Notes: a model not told the origin generated them from the letters alone. A stretch of DNA of 64,000 nt from CAVZVW01 sp963778845 (GCA_963778845.1 CAVZVW010000009.1:930001-994000), one strand, 5' to 3'; counted from the first letter of the stretch, positions 36,516 through 45,634 are shown. Program-made: numbers and translations.

Positions 36516-37938
36516 CGCGCATCCGCGAGTCCTCCCTGTGGTCGCCGGAAGTCGAGGCATCGCTGCTGACGGCGGCTACGCGGGTCTGGGTGCGTTGGGG
36601 CGCCGCCTTCTCCTCGCATTCGCCCTCGTCGCACTCACCGCAGTGGGCCTGGTCACCGCCGCCGCCATGGTCGGCACCGACCGCGGACTCGCCAGCCAGC
36701 AGAGCGCTCAGCGTCGCGACGCTGCCGGCCGCGCCGCGCAGGCCGCCGCAGCTGCCTACGAGCAGGCAGGCGGGTGGAGTGGCGCAGACCTGGCGCCGGT
36801 GACCGGCGTGGCCGGCGCCGCCGGGGCCCGGCTGACCGTGCGCGACGGCGACGGTGGCGTCGTCGCCACCACGCAGGGGATGGGCGCCATGGGCGCCGGA
36901 CCCGGCATGGGATCGGGCAGGATGGCCGGCGCCGGGACTGTCGGCGGGACTGTCACAGCCCCCGTCGTCGTCGCAGGTACCGGGGTGGGTTCGGTCACCC
37001 TCACCTTCGTCCACACGGTGACTCTCGTGGGCCGACCGGTGGCTTGGACCTGGATCCTCGCGGCGTCTGTCGCTGCCCTGGCACTGGCGCTGGGCGCCGC
37101 ATGGTTCATCGCCCGTCAGCTGACCCGCCCGGTGGTCGCGCTCACAGCCGCCGCCCGTGCGTTCGGGGGCGGGGACCGAAACGCCCGCGCCGGGGTCCGC
37201 GGCGTCGGCGAGCTCGCGGAGCTCGCTGCCGCTTTCGACGACGCGGCGACCACCGTCCAACGCTCGGAGCACGTGCGCCGCCAGATGGCAGCCGACGTGG
37301 CCCACGAGCTGCGCACTCCGCTGGCTGCCCTGCAAGCCGGGCTCGAGGAGCTGCGGGACGGGCTGGCACCGGCGGACCCCCCGGCCCTGGCCCGGCTGCA
37401 CGACCAGTCGCTGCGGCTGGCCCGCGTGGTCTCGGACCTGGCCGAGCTCTCCGCAGCGGAAGCAGCACCGCTGGGGATGCACCTCGAGCCCGTCGACCTC
37501 GCCGATGTCGCCGAGGCCGAGATCCGCGCTCGCGACCCGCAGCTGCGTGCGGCCGGACTCACCACACGCTGCCACCTTGACCGCGGCGTAGTCGTCAGCG
37601 GAGACCCCCACCGGCTGCACCAGGTGATCGGCAACCTGCTGGAGAACTGCACGCGCTACTGCCGACCCGGCGACGACGTCACCGTCAGCGTCACCACCGG
37701 CAGCGGCGGCTCCCCAGTGCGGCTGACCGTCGCCGACACCGGCCCGGGCATCCCCCGCACAGACCTCCCCCACGTGTTCACCCGGTTCTGGCGCGCTCGG
37801 GCCAGCCAGACGCCCGCGGGCTCAGGCCTCGGCCTGGCCGTCGTCCAAAGCCTCGTCCACGCCCACGCCGGAAGGGTCACCGTCGACTCCGACGGCGTGC
37901 ACGGCACCATCGTCGTCGTGGAGCTCCCTCGCCGGTAG
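36505..37938 (+). CDS. Sensor histidine kinase with Met/Gly-rich sensor domain
   Basis: A 477-residue kinase. TM1 is at about 33-55, an extracytoplasmic domain at 56-180, TM2 at 182-203, then HAMP, HisKA with phospho-acceptor His267 (VAHELRTPLAAL), and HATPase (GNLLENCTRY, ADTGPGIP, GSGLGLAVV). The sensor domain contains a GM-rich segment, GMGAMGAGPGMGSGRM (125-140), echoing the divergent DUF2202 protein. The start GTG 36505 lies inside the regulator gene. A metal, perhaps copper, is a plausible signal, from the shared methionine motif and the copper genes nearby (inference). Confidence 0.93.
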   Translation: MTPDAHPRVLPVVAGSRGIAADGGYAGLGALGRRLLLAFALVALTAVGLVTAAAMVGTDRGLASQQSAQRRDAAGRAAQAAAAAYEQAGGWSGADLAPVTGVAGAAGARLTVRDGDGGVVATTQGMGAMGAGPGMGSGRMAGAGTVGGTVTAPVVVAGTGVGSVTLTFVHTVTLVGRPVAWTWILAASVAALALALGAAWFIARQLTRPVVALTAAARAFGGGDRNARAGVRGVGELAELAAAFDDAATTVQRSEHVRRQMAADVAHELRTPLAALQAGLEELRDGLAPADPPALARLHDQSLRLARVVSDLAELSAAEAAPLGMHLEPVDLADVAEAEIRARDPQLRAAGLTTRCHLDRGVVVSGDPHRLHQVIGNLLENCTRYCRPGDDVTVSVTTGSGGSPVRLTVADTGPGIPRTDLPHVFTRFWRARASQTPAGSGLGLAVVQSLVHAHAGRVTVDSDGVHGTIVVVELPRR

Positions 37939-37967
37939 AACCCTCGACCAGCAGCGTGTGGTCACCA

Positions 37968-37985
37968 CCCGCGTCACGACGCGGG
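37968..37985. terminator. Hairpin between convergent kinase and GSA-aminomutase genes
   Basis: Stem CCCGCGT/ACGCGGG with loop CACG (37968-37985), 29 bases after the kinase stop. It lies between convergent genes and could terminate both; no T-run. Confidence 0.55.
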
Positions 37986-38050
37986 ACCGCGGCGACTCCT
38001 TCCAGCGCGCGGGGACATGGACCAAAGGCCGCGGCTGCCCGCCGTCCCCG

Positions 38051-39437
38051 TCAGCGGGTCAGGTCCTCGGCCAGCTCCTCGAAGGCCGCGACGAAAGCGT
38101 CGCAGTCGGCGGTGGTGTGCTGGATCGACAGGGTCCACTCCTCCTCGCGGCCGGGCGTCATGAAGACGCCCCGGTTCATGTTGTACAGCCAGGCCAGGTC
38201 GGCCAGCTCGCCGTCCTGGTGCTGCTTGTACGTCTCGTAGTCCACGACCTTGACCGGTGCGAAGGTGACGCAGCCCTTGGACGCCACGCCGATCGCGTAG
38301 CCGGGCAGCTGGTACTTCTCGACCACGGCCTGGCAGCCGCTCACGAGGTGCTCGTTGAGCACGTCGAGATGGGCGTAGGCCTGCGGCGTCATCACCTCGA
38401 GCAGACCGGCCCGCGCGGCAGCCACGCCGAGCGGGTTGCCGTTGTAGGTGCCGACCTGGAACACCGAGCCGTTCTCGACGACCTCGAAGACCTCCTCCGT
38501 GCCACCGATCGCCCCCATCGGCAGCCCGCCACCCAGTGCCTTCGCCAACGTCACCATGTCGGGTCGGACCCCGAAGCGCTCGGTGGCCCCACCGGCGGCG
38601 ATGCAGATCCCCGTCTTCACCTCGTCGAAGATCAGGATGATCCCGTGCTTGCGAGTGATCTCGCGAACGGCCTCGAGATAGCCCGGCTCGGGCAGCACGA
38701 TGCCCAGGTTCATCATGGCGGCTTCCATGATCACACACGCGGGTGCGCGGCCCTCGGCGACCAGCCGCTCGATCCGGCGCTCCATCGCGGCCGCGTCGTT
38801 GAAGGGGACCGGCACGGTCATGTCCGCCACCGACTGGGGGATCCCTGCGCCGTAGGGCAACGAGGCCAGGTCGTCGCGGTCCCCGATGCGGTCGTACGGC
38901 ACCCCGATCGAGACCATGACGTAGTCGTGGTGCCCGTGGTAGGACCCGAAGATCTTGACGATCGTCTCGCGGCCCGTGGTGGCACGAGCGATCCGGATCG
39001 CATCCATCGTGGCCTCGGAGCCGGAGTTCACATACCGCCAGCGCGGCAGGCCGAAGCGGCGCTTCAGCTCCTCGGCGACCACCACGGCGTCCTCCGTCGG
39101 GGCGGCGAAGTGCGTGCCGAGGGCGAGCCGCTTCTGCACGGCCGCGGAAATCGCCGGATGGGCGTGGCCCTGCACCATCGAGCCGAAGCCGTTGTGGAAG
39201 TCCACCATGCGGTTGCCGTCGACGTCCCAGACGTAGGCACCGCTGTCCGTGGTCGAGGTAGATCGGCCATGGGTCGCGCATCTGGTAGGACGACGCCACT
39301 CCGGCGGAAAGGGTCTGCCGCGCGCGCTCGTACAGCGCGGCCGAGCCGGACGTGCGCTCGTCCAGCCGCGCCGCCTCGCGCTCGGTCAGCTCGCTGATCC
39401 GGGCGCGGTCCAGGACGACGGGGGTGCGGGTGCTCAC
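38051..39437 (-). pseudogene. Glutamate-1-semialdehyde aminomutase-like class III aminotransferase, one frameshift
   Basis: PLP-dependent class III enzyme of about 461 residues after repair. GTG 39437 reads STRTPVVLDRARISEL and runs to DPWPIYLDHG; an extra base near 39248 then breaks the frame, and removing it gives YLDHDSGAYVWDVDGNRMVDF. The remainder is intact: NSGSEATMDAIR, FDEVKTG and the PLP lysine in LAKALGGGLPMGA. It resembles HemL but also the wider GSA-like aminotransferases used in secondary pathways. No heme-synthesis genes lie nearby, so a housekeeping HemL role is not supported. The frameshift may be a sequencing error. Confidence 0.83.
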
Positions 39438-39525
39438 GACGTGCTCCTCTGCTTCGTGGCGGGTGGTCGTCCGAGTGTGTCTTACCCGGCTCATCTGTGG
39501 CCATGCCATCGCGAGCGGTACTGCG

Positions 39526-40521
39526 TCACTCGGGGTAGGGCAGGCCGACGGCCAGGGACTCCAGGTCCGACCACGGTCGGGGTTGCGCCAGGTCGTTTGC
39601 CGCCTGCGGGCCCGACTGCAGGCTGCCGAATATGTGGGTATTGCTGTCGACCCTCACCGCGGTGCCGTCATCGCGAACCGTGAAGACGACCCGCAGCTTG
39701 TCCCGGGCCGGGCCCCGACCGTTGGTACTGGGCATGACAGCTTCCATGTGCACGACCGTGAGACCGCCGACGGCGTGCACGCTGCACCGATGCGGGATCA
39801 AGCCCGCCTTCTTGAACTCGCCTTCGCCGTCCAGCATCGAAGGTCCATCGGGCACGCCGTCGGCGCGCAACGGCCAGCTTCCGCACAGATCCATGGCGGC
39901 CGTCCCGGGGTCTGTCGGCAGCCCCCCTCGGCTCATCCACACCGACAGGGCCCCACGTCGTATCCCGTCGACGTCATCGACGTCGATCGAGTACGAGGTC
40001 GTGCCCCGGGCGGGGGTTGCGAGCTGGTTGATGCCCATGTCGGGGCCCGGCGCGGAGCCATCGTCCGGCTGTGGCTGCAGCTGGGTGCCGGGGACGGCGT
40101 TCAGGACCGCCTCGCGCAGCCGGCGCCCGGCATCGGTCGCGGGCTCCTCAGTGGCAGACGGGTCGATCCATCCGTACCCCGCCCCGGCTGCTGGCCAGAA
40201 CACGGAGACCCCGCCGGGATAGTCGACCCGGGTCGTGCGCCCCCTGGCGTGGGACGACGTGGGCGTGGGGGTGATGGTCAACGTGGGCATCGGCTGGGTG
40301 GGCTGCTGCCGGTGCGCCGGCCCACCGGTGACGACGAGGAGCGTCCCGGCTCCCAGGCCGAGGGAGCAGACAAGCCCGGACGCCGCCAGGATCCTCCGTC
40401 GGCGACGAACCGTGCGGCCACGAGCCATCACCTGCACGGCGAGGTCGGCACGCGGCGGGCCGACCCCCTGGGCCAGGGCGGACAGGTCCCGGGCCACTTC
40501 GTGCTGCAGCTGCTCGGTCAT
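39526..40521 (-). CDS. Membrane-anchored protein partnered with a SigE-type sigma factor
   Basis: A 331-residue protein. A cytosolic N-terminus of about 35 residues (MTEQLQHEVARDLSALAQGV) is followed by RRRRR and a single TM helix (about 38-58), then an extracytoplasmic part without a recognised domain. The start ATG 40521 overlaps the sigma factor stop as ATGA. Position and topology suggest an anti-sigma or sigma-partner protein, although no zinc anti-sigma motif is visible. A similar pair lies at 58009-59942. Confidence 0.75.
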   Translation of the reverse strand: MTEQLQHEVARDLSALAQGVGPPRADLAVQVMARGRTVRRRRRILAASGLVCSLGLGAGTLLVVTGGPAHRQQPTQPMPTLTITPTPTSSHARGRTTRVDYPGGVSVFWPAAGAGYGWIDPSATEEPATDAGRRLREAVLNAVPGTQLQPQPDDGSAPGPDMGINQLATPARGTTSYSIDVDDVDGIRRGALSVWMSRGGLPTDPGTAAMDLCGSWPLRADGVPDGPSMLDGEGEFKKAGLIPHRCSVHAVGGLTVVHMEAVMPSTNGRGPARDKLRVVFTVRDDGTAVRVDSNTHIFGSLQSGPQAANDLAQPRPWSDLESLAVGLPYPE

Positions 40522-41066
40522 CGGGTGCCTCCCTCTGCCACGGACCCGTCCGGAATGCTGGTTGGCTGGCCGGGCTCTCCCCGGTGGCGCTGCCTCAGCT
40601 TGGCCAGGCCCTTGCTGCACTGGCTCTTCACGGTTCCGGGCGAGCAGCCCAGCACGCGCGCGATCTCGGCCTCCGGCAGGTCCTCGTAGAACCGCAGGAC
40701 GATCACGGCCCGCTGCCGGGGCGTCAACGTGCGCAGCGCCGTCCAGAGATCCAACCGCTCGGCGAGGCTGAGGCCAGAGTCGTCGTTCGCGGGCTCCGGC
40801 AGCCGCTCGGCCGAGATCTCCCCACGCCATCGCCGCCGTCGCCACGAGGTCACCGTGGTCACCATGGTGCGCCGCACGTAGCTCTCGACGGCGGCCCTGT
40901 CCCGGATCCTCGGCCACGCCAGGTAGGTCTTCAGCAGCGCGGTCTGCAGCAGGTCCTCGCCGCCGTACGGGTCGCCGGCCAGCAGGGACGCGGTCCGGAG
41001 CAGCCCCGCCGACCGAGCGACGACGAACTCGCTGAACGCGGCCTCGTCCTCGGCAGCCAAAGCCAT
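40518..41066 (-). CDS. SigE-family (ECF-type) RNA polymerase sigma factor
   Basis: A 182-residue sigma factor with region 2 (FSEFVVARSAGLLRTASLLAG, then GGEDLLQTALLKTYLAWPRI) and region 4 (LTPRQRAVIVLRFYEDLPEAEIARVLG, then GTVKSQCSKGLAKLR). The start ATG 41066 matches the family N-terminus; an upstream frame could extend further without support. It is translationally coupled to the membrane protein downstream. Repeats at 41224-41320 upstream may be its control region. Confidence 0.9.
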   Translation of the reverse strand: MALAAEDEAAFSEFVVARSAGLLRTASLLAGDPYGGEDLLQTALLKTYLAWPRIRDRAAVESYVRRTMVTTVTSWRRRRWRGEISAERLPEPANDDSGLSLAERLDLWTALRTLTPRQRAVIVLRFYEDLPEAEIARVLGCSPGTVKSQCSKGLAKLRQRHRGEPGQPTSIPDGSVAEGGTR

Positions 41067-41223
41067 GACCCAGTGTCCTTCGTCCCCGCGGCCGACCCGC
41101 TGCGGGCCGGTCACATACCAGACGCGTTGCCCGACCGTTTCGGTTGCCGGCTCAGGCAGGAGACCGGGTCGCCCACACGCGCGTGGCGCAGCCCATAGGT
41201 CAACGGGGCGTCGTCGCCGGTTC

Positions 41224-41320
41224 GGTGATCGTGAGACATCGCTGGTTAGCAGCGTGATCGTCATGCGGCATGACGGGAACCACGCTTGAGATGTCGCACG
41301 ATCACCGTCTCACGATCAAC
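41224..41320. repeat. Clustered TGATCGTGAGAC-like repeats upstream of the sigma factor
   Basis: An 11-bp perfect inverted repeat GATCGTGAGAC (41227-41237) / GTCTCACGATC (41307-41317) encloses further GTGATCGT copies in both directions (about 41255 and 41296-41304). The array lies 158 bases upstream of the sigma gene. It could be an operator array or the edge of a decayed element. Confidence 0.6.
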
Positions 41321-41360
41321 TTGTGGGGCAAGAGACAGGTAGTCGGTCGGCCTAGGGCGT

Positions 41361-41540
41361 GTCTGGTGGATCTTGCGCGTCGCGAGCAGCCGGCTGGCGG
41401 AGTGGGGCGCCAGGCGGAGGAGTCGGCGATAGCGGCGCTATCGGCGACGACGACAACGCAGCGGACCGCCCGCCAGGGGGCGCGCAGCAGCGTGAAGATC
41501 CGGCAGACACGCCCTCGGCCCCGCGCAAGATCCACCAGAC
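41361..41540. mobile_element. MITE-like element with 19-bp terminal inverted repeats
   Basis: Perfect 19-bp inverted ends GTCTGGTGGATCTTGCGCG (41361-41379) and 41522-41540 flank about 140 bases without a transposase. Inside is a hairpin CGATAGC-GGC-GCTATCG. CCTAGG occurs just outside on both sides (41351-41356, 41545-41550), perhaps as target duplication. Ends of this type (GTCTGGTGGATCTTGCG) occur on IS5-like elements of actinobacteria. The right flank abuts the copA stop codon. Short frames inside are not genes. Confidence 0.75.
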
Positions 41541-41545
41541 TCGAC

Positions 41546-43894
41546 CTAGGCGGAGACGGCCCGGAAGCGGCGCAGCCGCAGGCTGTTGCTGACGACGAAG
41601 ACCGATGAGAAGGCCATGGCTGCCCCGGCGATGAGGGGGTTGAGCAGCCCGGCGGCGGCCAGCGGGATGGCCGCGACGTTGTAGGCGAAGGCCCAGAAGA
41701 GGTTCCCCTTGATGGTGGCCAGGGTTCGGCGGGACAGCCGGATGGCGTCGACGGTGGTGCGAAGGTCGCCGCGCACGAGGGTGAGGTCGCTGGCTTCGAT
41801 GGCGACGTCGGTGCCGGTGCCCATCGCGATGCCGAGGTCGGCCTGGGCCAGGGCTGCGGCGTCGTTGACGCCGTCGCCGACCATCGCCACGACCCTGCCC
41901 TGGTCTTGCAGGCGCCGCACGACGGCCACCTTGTCCGCGGGCATGACCTCGGCGACGACCTGGCTGATCCCGACCTCGGCGCCGATCGCGGCCGCCGCGC
42001 GGGTGTTGTCCCCGGTGAGCAGCACGGGTCGCAGCCCGAGACCCTTCAGCTCGGCGACGGCCTGTGCGCTGGTGGGTTTGACGGTGTCGGCGACCACGAG
42101 CAGCCCCCGCGCGGCGCCGTCCCAGCCCACCGCGATCACGGTACGGCCCGCCGACTCGGCCTGCTCGCGGGCAGCGGCGAGGGCGTCGTCCAGCGGCTGC
42201 GCCCACGCCTCGGCCAGCCACCCGGCGCGGCCCGCGACCACCGCATGGCCCTCGACGAGACCCTGCACCCCCAGCCCCTGGGTCGAGGCGAAGGACTCCA
42301 CGGCCGGCAGGTCGCCCACACTCTCGCGGGCGCCGGCGGTGATCGCGGCGGCGACCGGGTGCTCGGAGGCGTCCTCCAGCGCCCCGGCCAGGCGCAGCAC
42401 ATCTTCGACAGTGGCGTGCGCGGCGGGCACGACATCGACCAGACGCATCCGGCCCGTGGTGACCGTGCCCGTCTTGTCCAGCACGATGGTGTCGACCCGG
42501 CGAGTGGACTCCAGGATCTGCGGGCCCTTGATCAGAATGCCCAGCTGGGCGCCGCGGCCGGTGCCCACCAGCAGCGCGGTGGGCGTGGCCAGCCCCAACG
42601 CGCACGGGCAGGCGATGATGAGGACGGCGACCGCCGCGGTGAACGCGGCCTCGGCGCCGGCACCTTGGGCAAGCCAGAACACCAGCGTCGCCAGCGACAG
42701 GCCGATCACGATCGGCACGAACACCGCCGAGACCCGGTCGGCCAGCCGCTGCACAGGGGCCTTGCCCGACTGCGCGGCCTCGACCAGCGCCGCCATCTGA
42801 GCCAGCTGGGTGTCCGCACCGATCCGGGTCGCGCGCACCACCAGCCGCCCACCGGCGTTCACCGTCGCACCCACCACGCCGTCACCGGGCCCGACCTCCA
42901 CCGGCACCGGCTCGCCGGTCAGCATGCTCGCATCCACCGCCGAGGAACCCTCCACGACCTCCCCGTCGGTGGCGATCTTCTCCCCCGGGCGGACGACGAA
43001 GACGTCCCCGACCGTCAACGAGCCCACGGGCACCCGAACCTCGACACCGTCGCGCAGCACCGCGACGTCCTTCGCGCCCATCGCCAGCAACGCCCGCAGC
43101 GCCGCCCCCGACCGCTTCTTCGCCCGTGCCTCGAAGTAGCGACCCGCCAGGATGAACACCGTCACCGCCGAGGCCACCTCGAGGTAGATCTCGTCGGCCC
43201 CCGAACCCCGTTCGGCCAGCAACCGGAACGGCATCCGGACCCCGGGCATCCCGGCGCCGCCGAGGAACAGCGCATACAACGACCACACGAACGCTGCAGA
43301 CACCCCGACGCTGATCAACGTGTCCATCGTCGCCGCACGGTGCTTCAGGTTCGCCCACGCCGCCCGATGGAACGGCAACGCCCCCCACACCACCACCGGC
43401 GCGGCCAGGGTCAACGACAGCCACTGCCAGTAGTCGAACTGCAGCGCCCGCACCATCGCCAGCACCAGCACCGGCGCCGTCAGGACCGCAGACACCACCA
43501 GACGCTGCCGCAGCGAGGCGACCTCGGCCTCCTCCGGCGCGGGCGCGTCATCAGCCTCGCCAGACCCGCCACCGCGAGCAGCCGACCCGTCGTGCCCCGG
43601 CCCACGCCCTGGCATCGGCGCAGCCACCGGGGGCAGCGGCAGTCGAGCCGTGTAACCGACCGCCTCCACCGTCGCGATCACCGCCTCCACCGCAGTGCCT
43701 TCGGGCATCACCACGTGCGCCTTCTCGGTGGCGTAGTTCACACTCGCCTCCACCCCAGGCATCCGGTTCAGCTTCTTCTCGATCCGCGCCGCGCACGACG
43801 CGCACGTCATGCCCCCGACCACCAGATCGACGACCTGCTGCCCACGCTGAGCGGCACCCAGCCCCGCCGAGGGTGAAGCGGTGATGTCGGCCAT
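41546..43894 (-). CDS. copA: Copper-exporting P1B-type ATPase
   Basis: A 782-residue heavy-metal ATPase. An N-terminal HMA domain has GMTCASC (Cys31, Cys34). The transport site is CPC (ACPCALGLATPTA), with phosphorylation site DKTGTVTTG, SEHP, and GDGVND. It pumps Cu(I) out of the cytosol. The start ATG 43894 follows CGGAGG by six bases. The promoter overlaps a CsoR-type palindrome at 43964-43980. A linker of about 35 residues after the HMA domain is Gly/Pro/His-rich (PMPGRGPGHDGSAARGGG). The 3' end touches a MITE-like element. Confidence 0.95.
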   Translation of the reverse strand: MADITASPSAGLGAAQRGQQVVDLVVGGMTCASCAARIEKKLNRMPGVEASVNYATEKAHVVMPEGTAVEAVIATVEAVGYTARLPLPPVAAPMPGRGPGHDGSAARGGGSGEADDAPAPEEAEVASLRQRLVVSAVLTAPVLVLAMVRALQFDYWQWLSLTLAAPVVVWGALPFHRAAWANLKHRAATMDTLISVGVSAAFVWSLYALFLGGAGMPGVRMPFRLLAERGSGADEIYLEVASAVTVFILAGRYFEARAKKRSGAALRALLAMGAKDVAVLRDGVEVRVPVGSLTVGDVFVVRPGEKIATDGEVVEGSSAVDASMLTGEPVPVEVGPGDGVVGATVNAGGRLVVRATRIGADTQLAQMAALVEAAQSGKAPVQRLADRVSAVFVPIVIGLSLATLVFWLAQGAGAEAAFTAAVAVLIIACPCALGLATPTALLVGTGRGAQLGILIKGPQILESTRRVDTIVLDKTGTVTTGRMRLVDVVPAAHATVEDVLRLAGALEDASEHPVAAAITAGARESVGDLPAVESFASTQGLGVQGLVEGHAVVAGRAGWLAEAWAQPLDDALAAAREQAESAGRTVIAVGWDGAARGLLVVADTVKPTSAQAVAELKGLGLRPVLLTGDNTRAAAAIGAEVGISQVVAEVMPADKVAVVRRLQDQGRVVAMVGDGVNDAAALAQADLGIAMGTGTDVAIEASDLTLVRGDLRTTVDAIRLSRRTLATIKGNLFWAFAYNVAAIPLAAAGLLNPLIAGAAMAFSSVFVVSNSLRLRRFRAVSA

Positions 43895-43960
43895 CTCGAA
43901 CCTCCGGGACTCACAGGCGGTGCCGGTCCGGCGTCCGGACCATCCTTCGAGCACTCCTCA

Positions 43961-43980
43961 GTTATACCCTATAGGGGTAT
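43961..43980 (-). promoter_or_regulatory. CsoR-type operator and -10 of copA
   Basis: The palindrome ATACCC-TATAG-GGGTAT (43964-43980) overlaps TATAAC on the minus strand (43961-43966), which serves as the -10 of copA with a leader of about 60 bases. A half site TACCCCCTA follows at 43995-44003. CsoR represses copA in many actinobacteria; the gene for the repressor was not found in this window. Confidence 0.8.
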
Positions 43981-44073
43981 CCAAGGAACACCCGTACCCC
44001 CTATGACTACCCTCACACGCGCGGATCGCCCCGGGACCTCCGGGTGGACTTCGTCGAAACCTCGCCGACCGGT

Positions 44074-44751
44074 CTATCGCCTGGCGCGGACACCGAGTTC
44101 TGCGAGCAGGGCGCGGACACGGCGCTCGATGTCGTCACGGATGCCTCGGACGGCGGCCAGGTCCTGGCCGGCGGGGTCGTCGAGGACCCACTCCTCGTAC
44201 CTCTTGCCGGGGAAGATGGGACAGGCGTCGCCGCAGCCCATGGTGATGACGACGTCGGCGGCGCGCACAGTCTCGTCGGTCCAGGGCTTGGGGAACTCGG
44301 CGGCGATGTCGATGCCGCGTTCGCGCATCGCCTCGATCGCGGCGGGGTTGACCGCGGTGCCGGGTTCGGAGCCGCCGGACCAGGCCACGCGCGCGTCGGC
44401 GGCGAGGTGGGTGAAGAACCCCATCGCCATCTGCGAGCGGCCGGCGTTGTGCACGCACAGGAACAGCACGGTGGGTTTGCCGTCGTCGTGCAGCCCTTCG
44501 ATCTTGGCCAGGGCCCGTAGCCGCTGGCGGGCGAAGCGTTCGGCCATCAGCGGCAGGAATGTCGGGATCGTCGCGTGTTCGGCGAACTGGTCGAAGGAGG
44601 AGTGCAGGAAGCGTTCGATGGTCTCCTGGCCGTAGATGCCGGCGAAGTCGGTGGCCAGCCGGGTGGCCGCGTTCCTCAAGGCGACGGTCTGCTCCAGGGG
44701 CAGGCTGCCCCAGGATCGGGTCGAGCCGCGGGAGGTGACGGCGTCGGTCAT
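44074..44751 (-). CDS. arsC: Arsenate reductase, low-molecular-weight phosphatase type, with N-terminal helical domain
   Basis: A 225-residue protein. Residues 1-85 form an extra helical domain (ATRLATDFAGIYGQETIERF) seen in actinobacterial arsenate reductases. The phosphatase-like core has the CX5R loop LCVHNAGRSQM (Cys99, Arg105), and DVVITMGCGDACPIFPGKRYEEWVLDDP provides further conserved cysteines. It reduces arsenate to arsenite in the cytosol with a thiol partner. ATG 44751 overlaps the stop of the upstream ArsR-phosphatase gene (ATGA). Confidence 0.92.
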   Translation of the reverse strand: MTDAVTSRGSTRSWGSLPLEQTVALRNAATRLATDFAGIYGQETIERFLHSSFDQFAEHATIPTFLPLMAERFARQRLRALAKIEGLHDDGKPTVLFLCVHNAGRSQMAMGFFTHLAADARVAWSGGSEPGTAVNPAAIEAMRERGIDIAAEFPKPWTDETVRAADVVITMGCGDACPIFPGKRYEEWVLDDPAGQDLAAVRGIRDDIERRVRALLAELGVRARR

Positions 44752-45499
44752 CCTGTGCTCCTTCTCGTCGCCGCGCGGCCAATGGCGGGTGGCGGCGACG
44801 TATCCACGTCCAGGGCGGCGGCGAGGCGGCCGACCCGTTCGGCGATCAGGTCGTAGGCGGCCTCGAACGCCGCGTCGGTGTCAACCCGAACCGGGTCGGG
44901 GACGGCCCAGTGCAGGCGTGGGACGGCGCCCGCGGCCGGGTCAGGAAGCTCCTCGTGGGCGTTGTCGCAGACGGCCACGAGAAGGTCGCCCGGGCCCAGC
45001 ACCTCCTCCAGGTGGCTGGTACGAGCACGGCCCAGGCGAAGTCCGTGGCGGCGTCCGACGGCGACGGCGCGCGGGTGCACCCGGGCCGCGGGGTGGGTGC
45101 CGGCGCACGCCACAGGGAGCCGGCTGGTCCGGGCCCACTGCGCGGCGGCGAGCTGGGAGCGGGCGGAGTTGTGGGTGCACACGAATACGACCCGCGGACC
45201 GCCGTGCGCAGCCCGGCGGCGGGCAGCAGGGCCGCGACGTGCGGATCGTCGGCCGCCAGCTGCAGGTAGGAGCGGCGACCGTCCCCCTCGGACGCGACCC
45301 GGCGCAGGACTCCCGCATCGGCGAGGACCCGCAGGTGGTGGGCCAGCAGGTTGCTGGCCACCCCGTAGGCCGCGCCCAGCTCACCGGGGGAGGCATCGGT
45401 CAGGGCCAGCCGCTCGGCGATTGCCAGCCGAACCGGCTCCCCCAGTGCGGCATGGATCCGCGCCCGGCGCAGGAGGTCGTCGTCGATGTCGGGCTGCAT
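44748..45499 (-). pseudogene. ArsR regulator fused to an ArsC-like phosphatase domain, one frameshift
   Basis: From ATG 45499 the first 95 residues are an ArsR winged helix (ALGEPVRLAIAERLALTDASPGEL, then LLAHHLRVLADAGVLRRV). Near 45200 the frame shifts; the other frame gives RVVFVCTHNSARSQLAAAQW, a low-molecular-weight phosphatase/arsenate reductase loop, and runs to TGA 44748. One missing base explains the break. ArsR-ArsC fusions occur in actinobacteria. It overlaps the stand-alone arsC downstream by four bases and diverges from the MIP channel gene; the operator at 45545-45560 is a likely target. Confidence 0.82.
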
Positions 45500-45544
45500 C
45501 CCGCCTCCACGGTCCGAGCTGTCAGGTAACCACTAGTCTGTACT

Positions 45545-45560
45545 CTCAATAGAATTTGAG
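45545..45560. promoter_or_regulatory. Candidate ArsR operator in the divergent ars promoter
   Basis: CTCAA-TAGAAT-TTGAG is an AT-rich inverted repeat in the 135-base gap between the leftward ArsR-ArsC gene and the rightward MIP gene. ArsR/SmtB operators are often TTGAA/TTCAA-type dyads. It is one of the few AT-rich spots in the region. Confidence 0.5.
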
Positions 45561-45634
45561 TCAAACATCTCTGAAGGATATCCTCCTCGAGGACGGCCCG
45601 AGCGGCCGGATCAACGACGCCAGGGAGGTCAGGC

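Noticed and set aside
41302..41592. Short frames on both strands inside the MITE-like element
   Set aside because: They follow from inverted-repeat sequence; no transposase motif or ribosome site.
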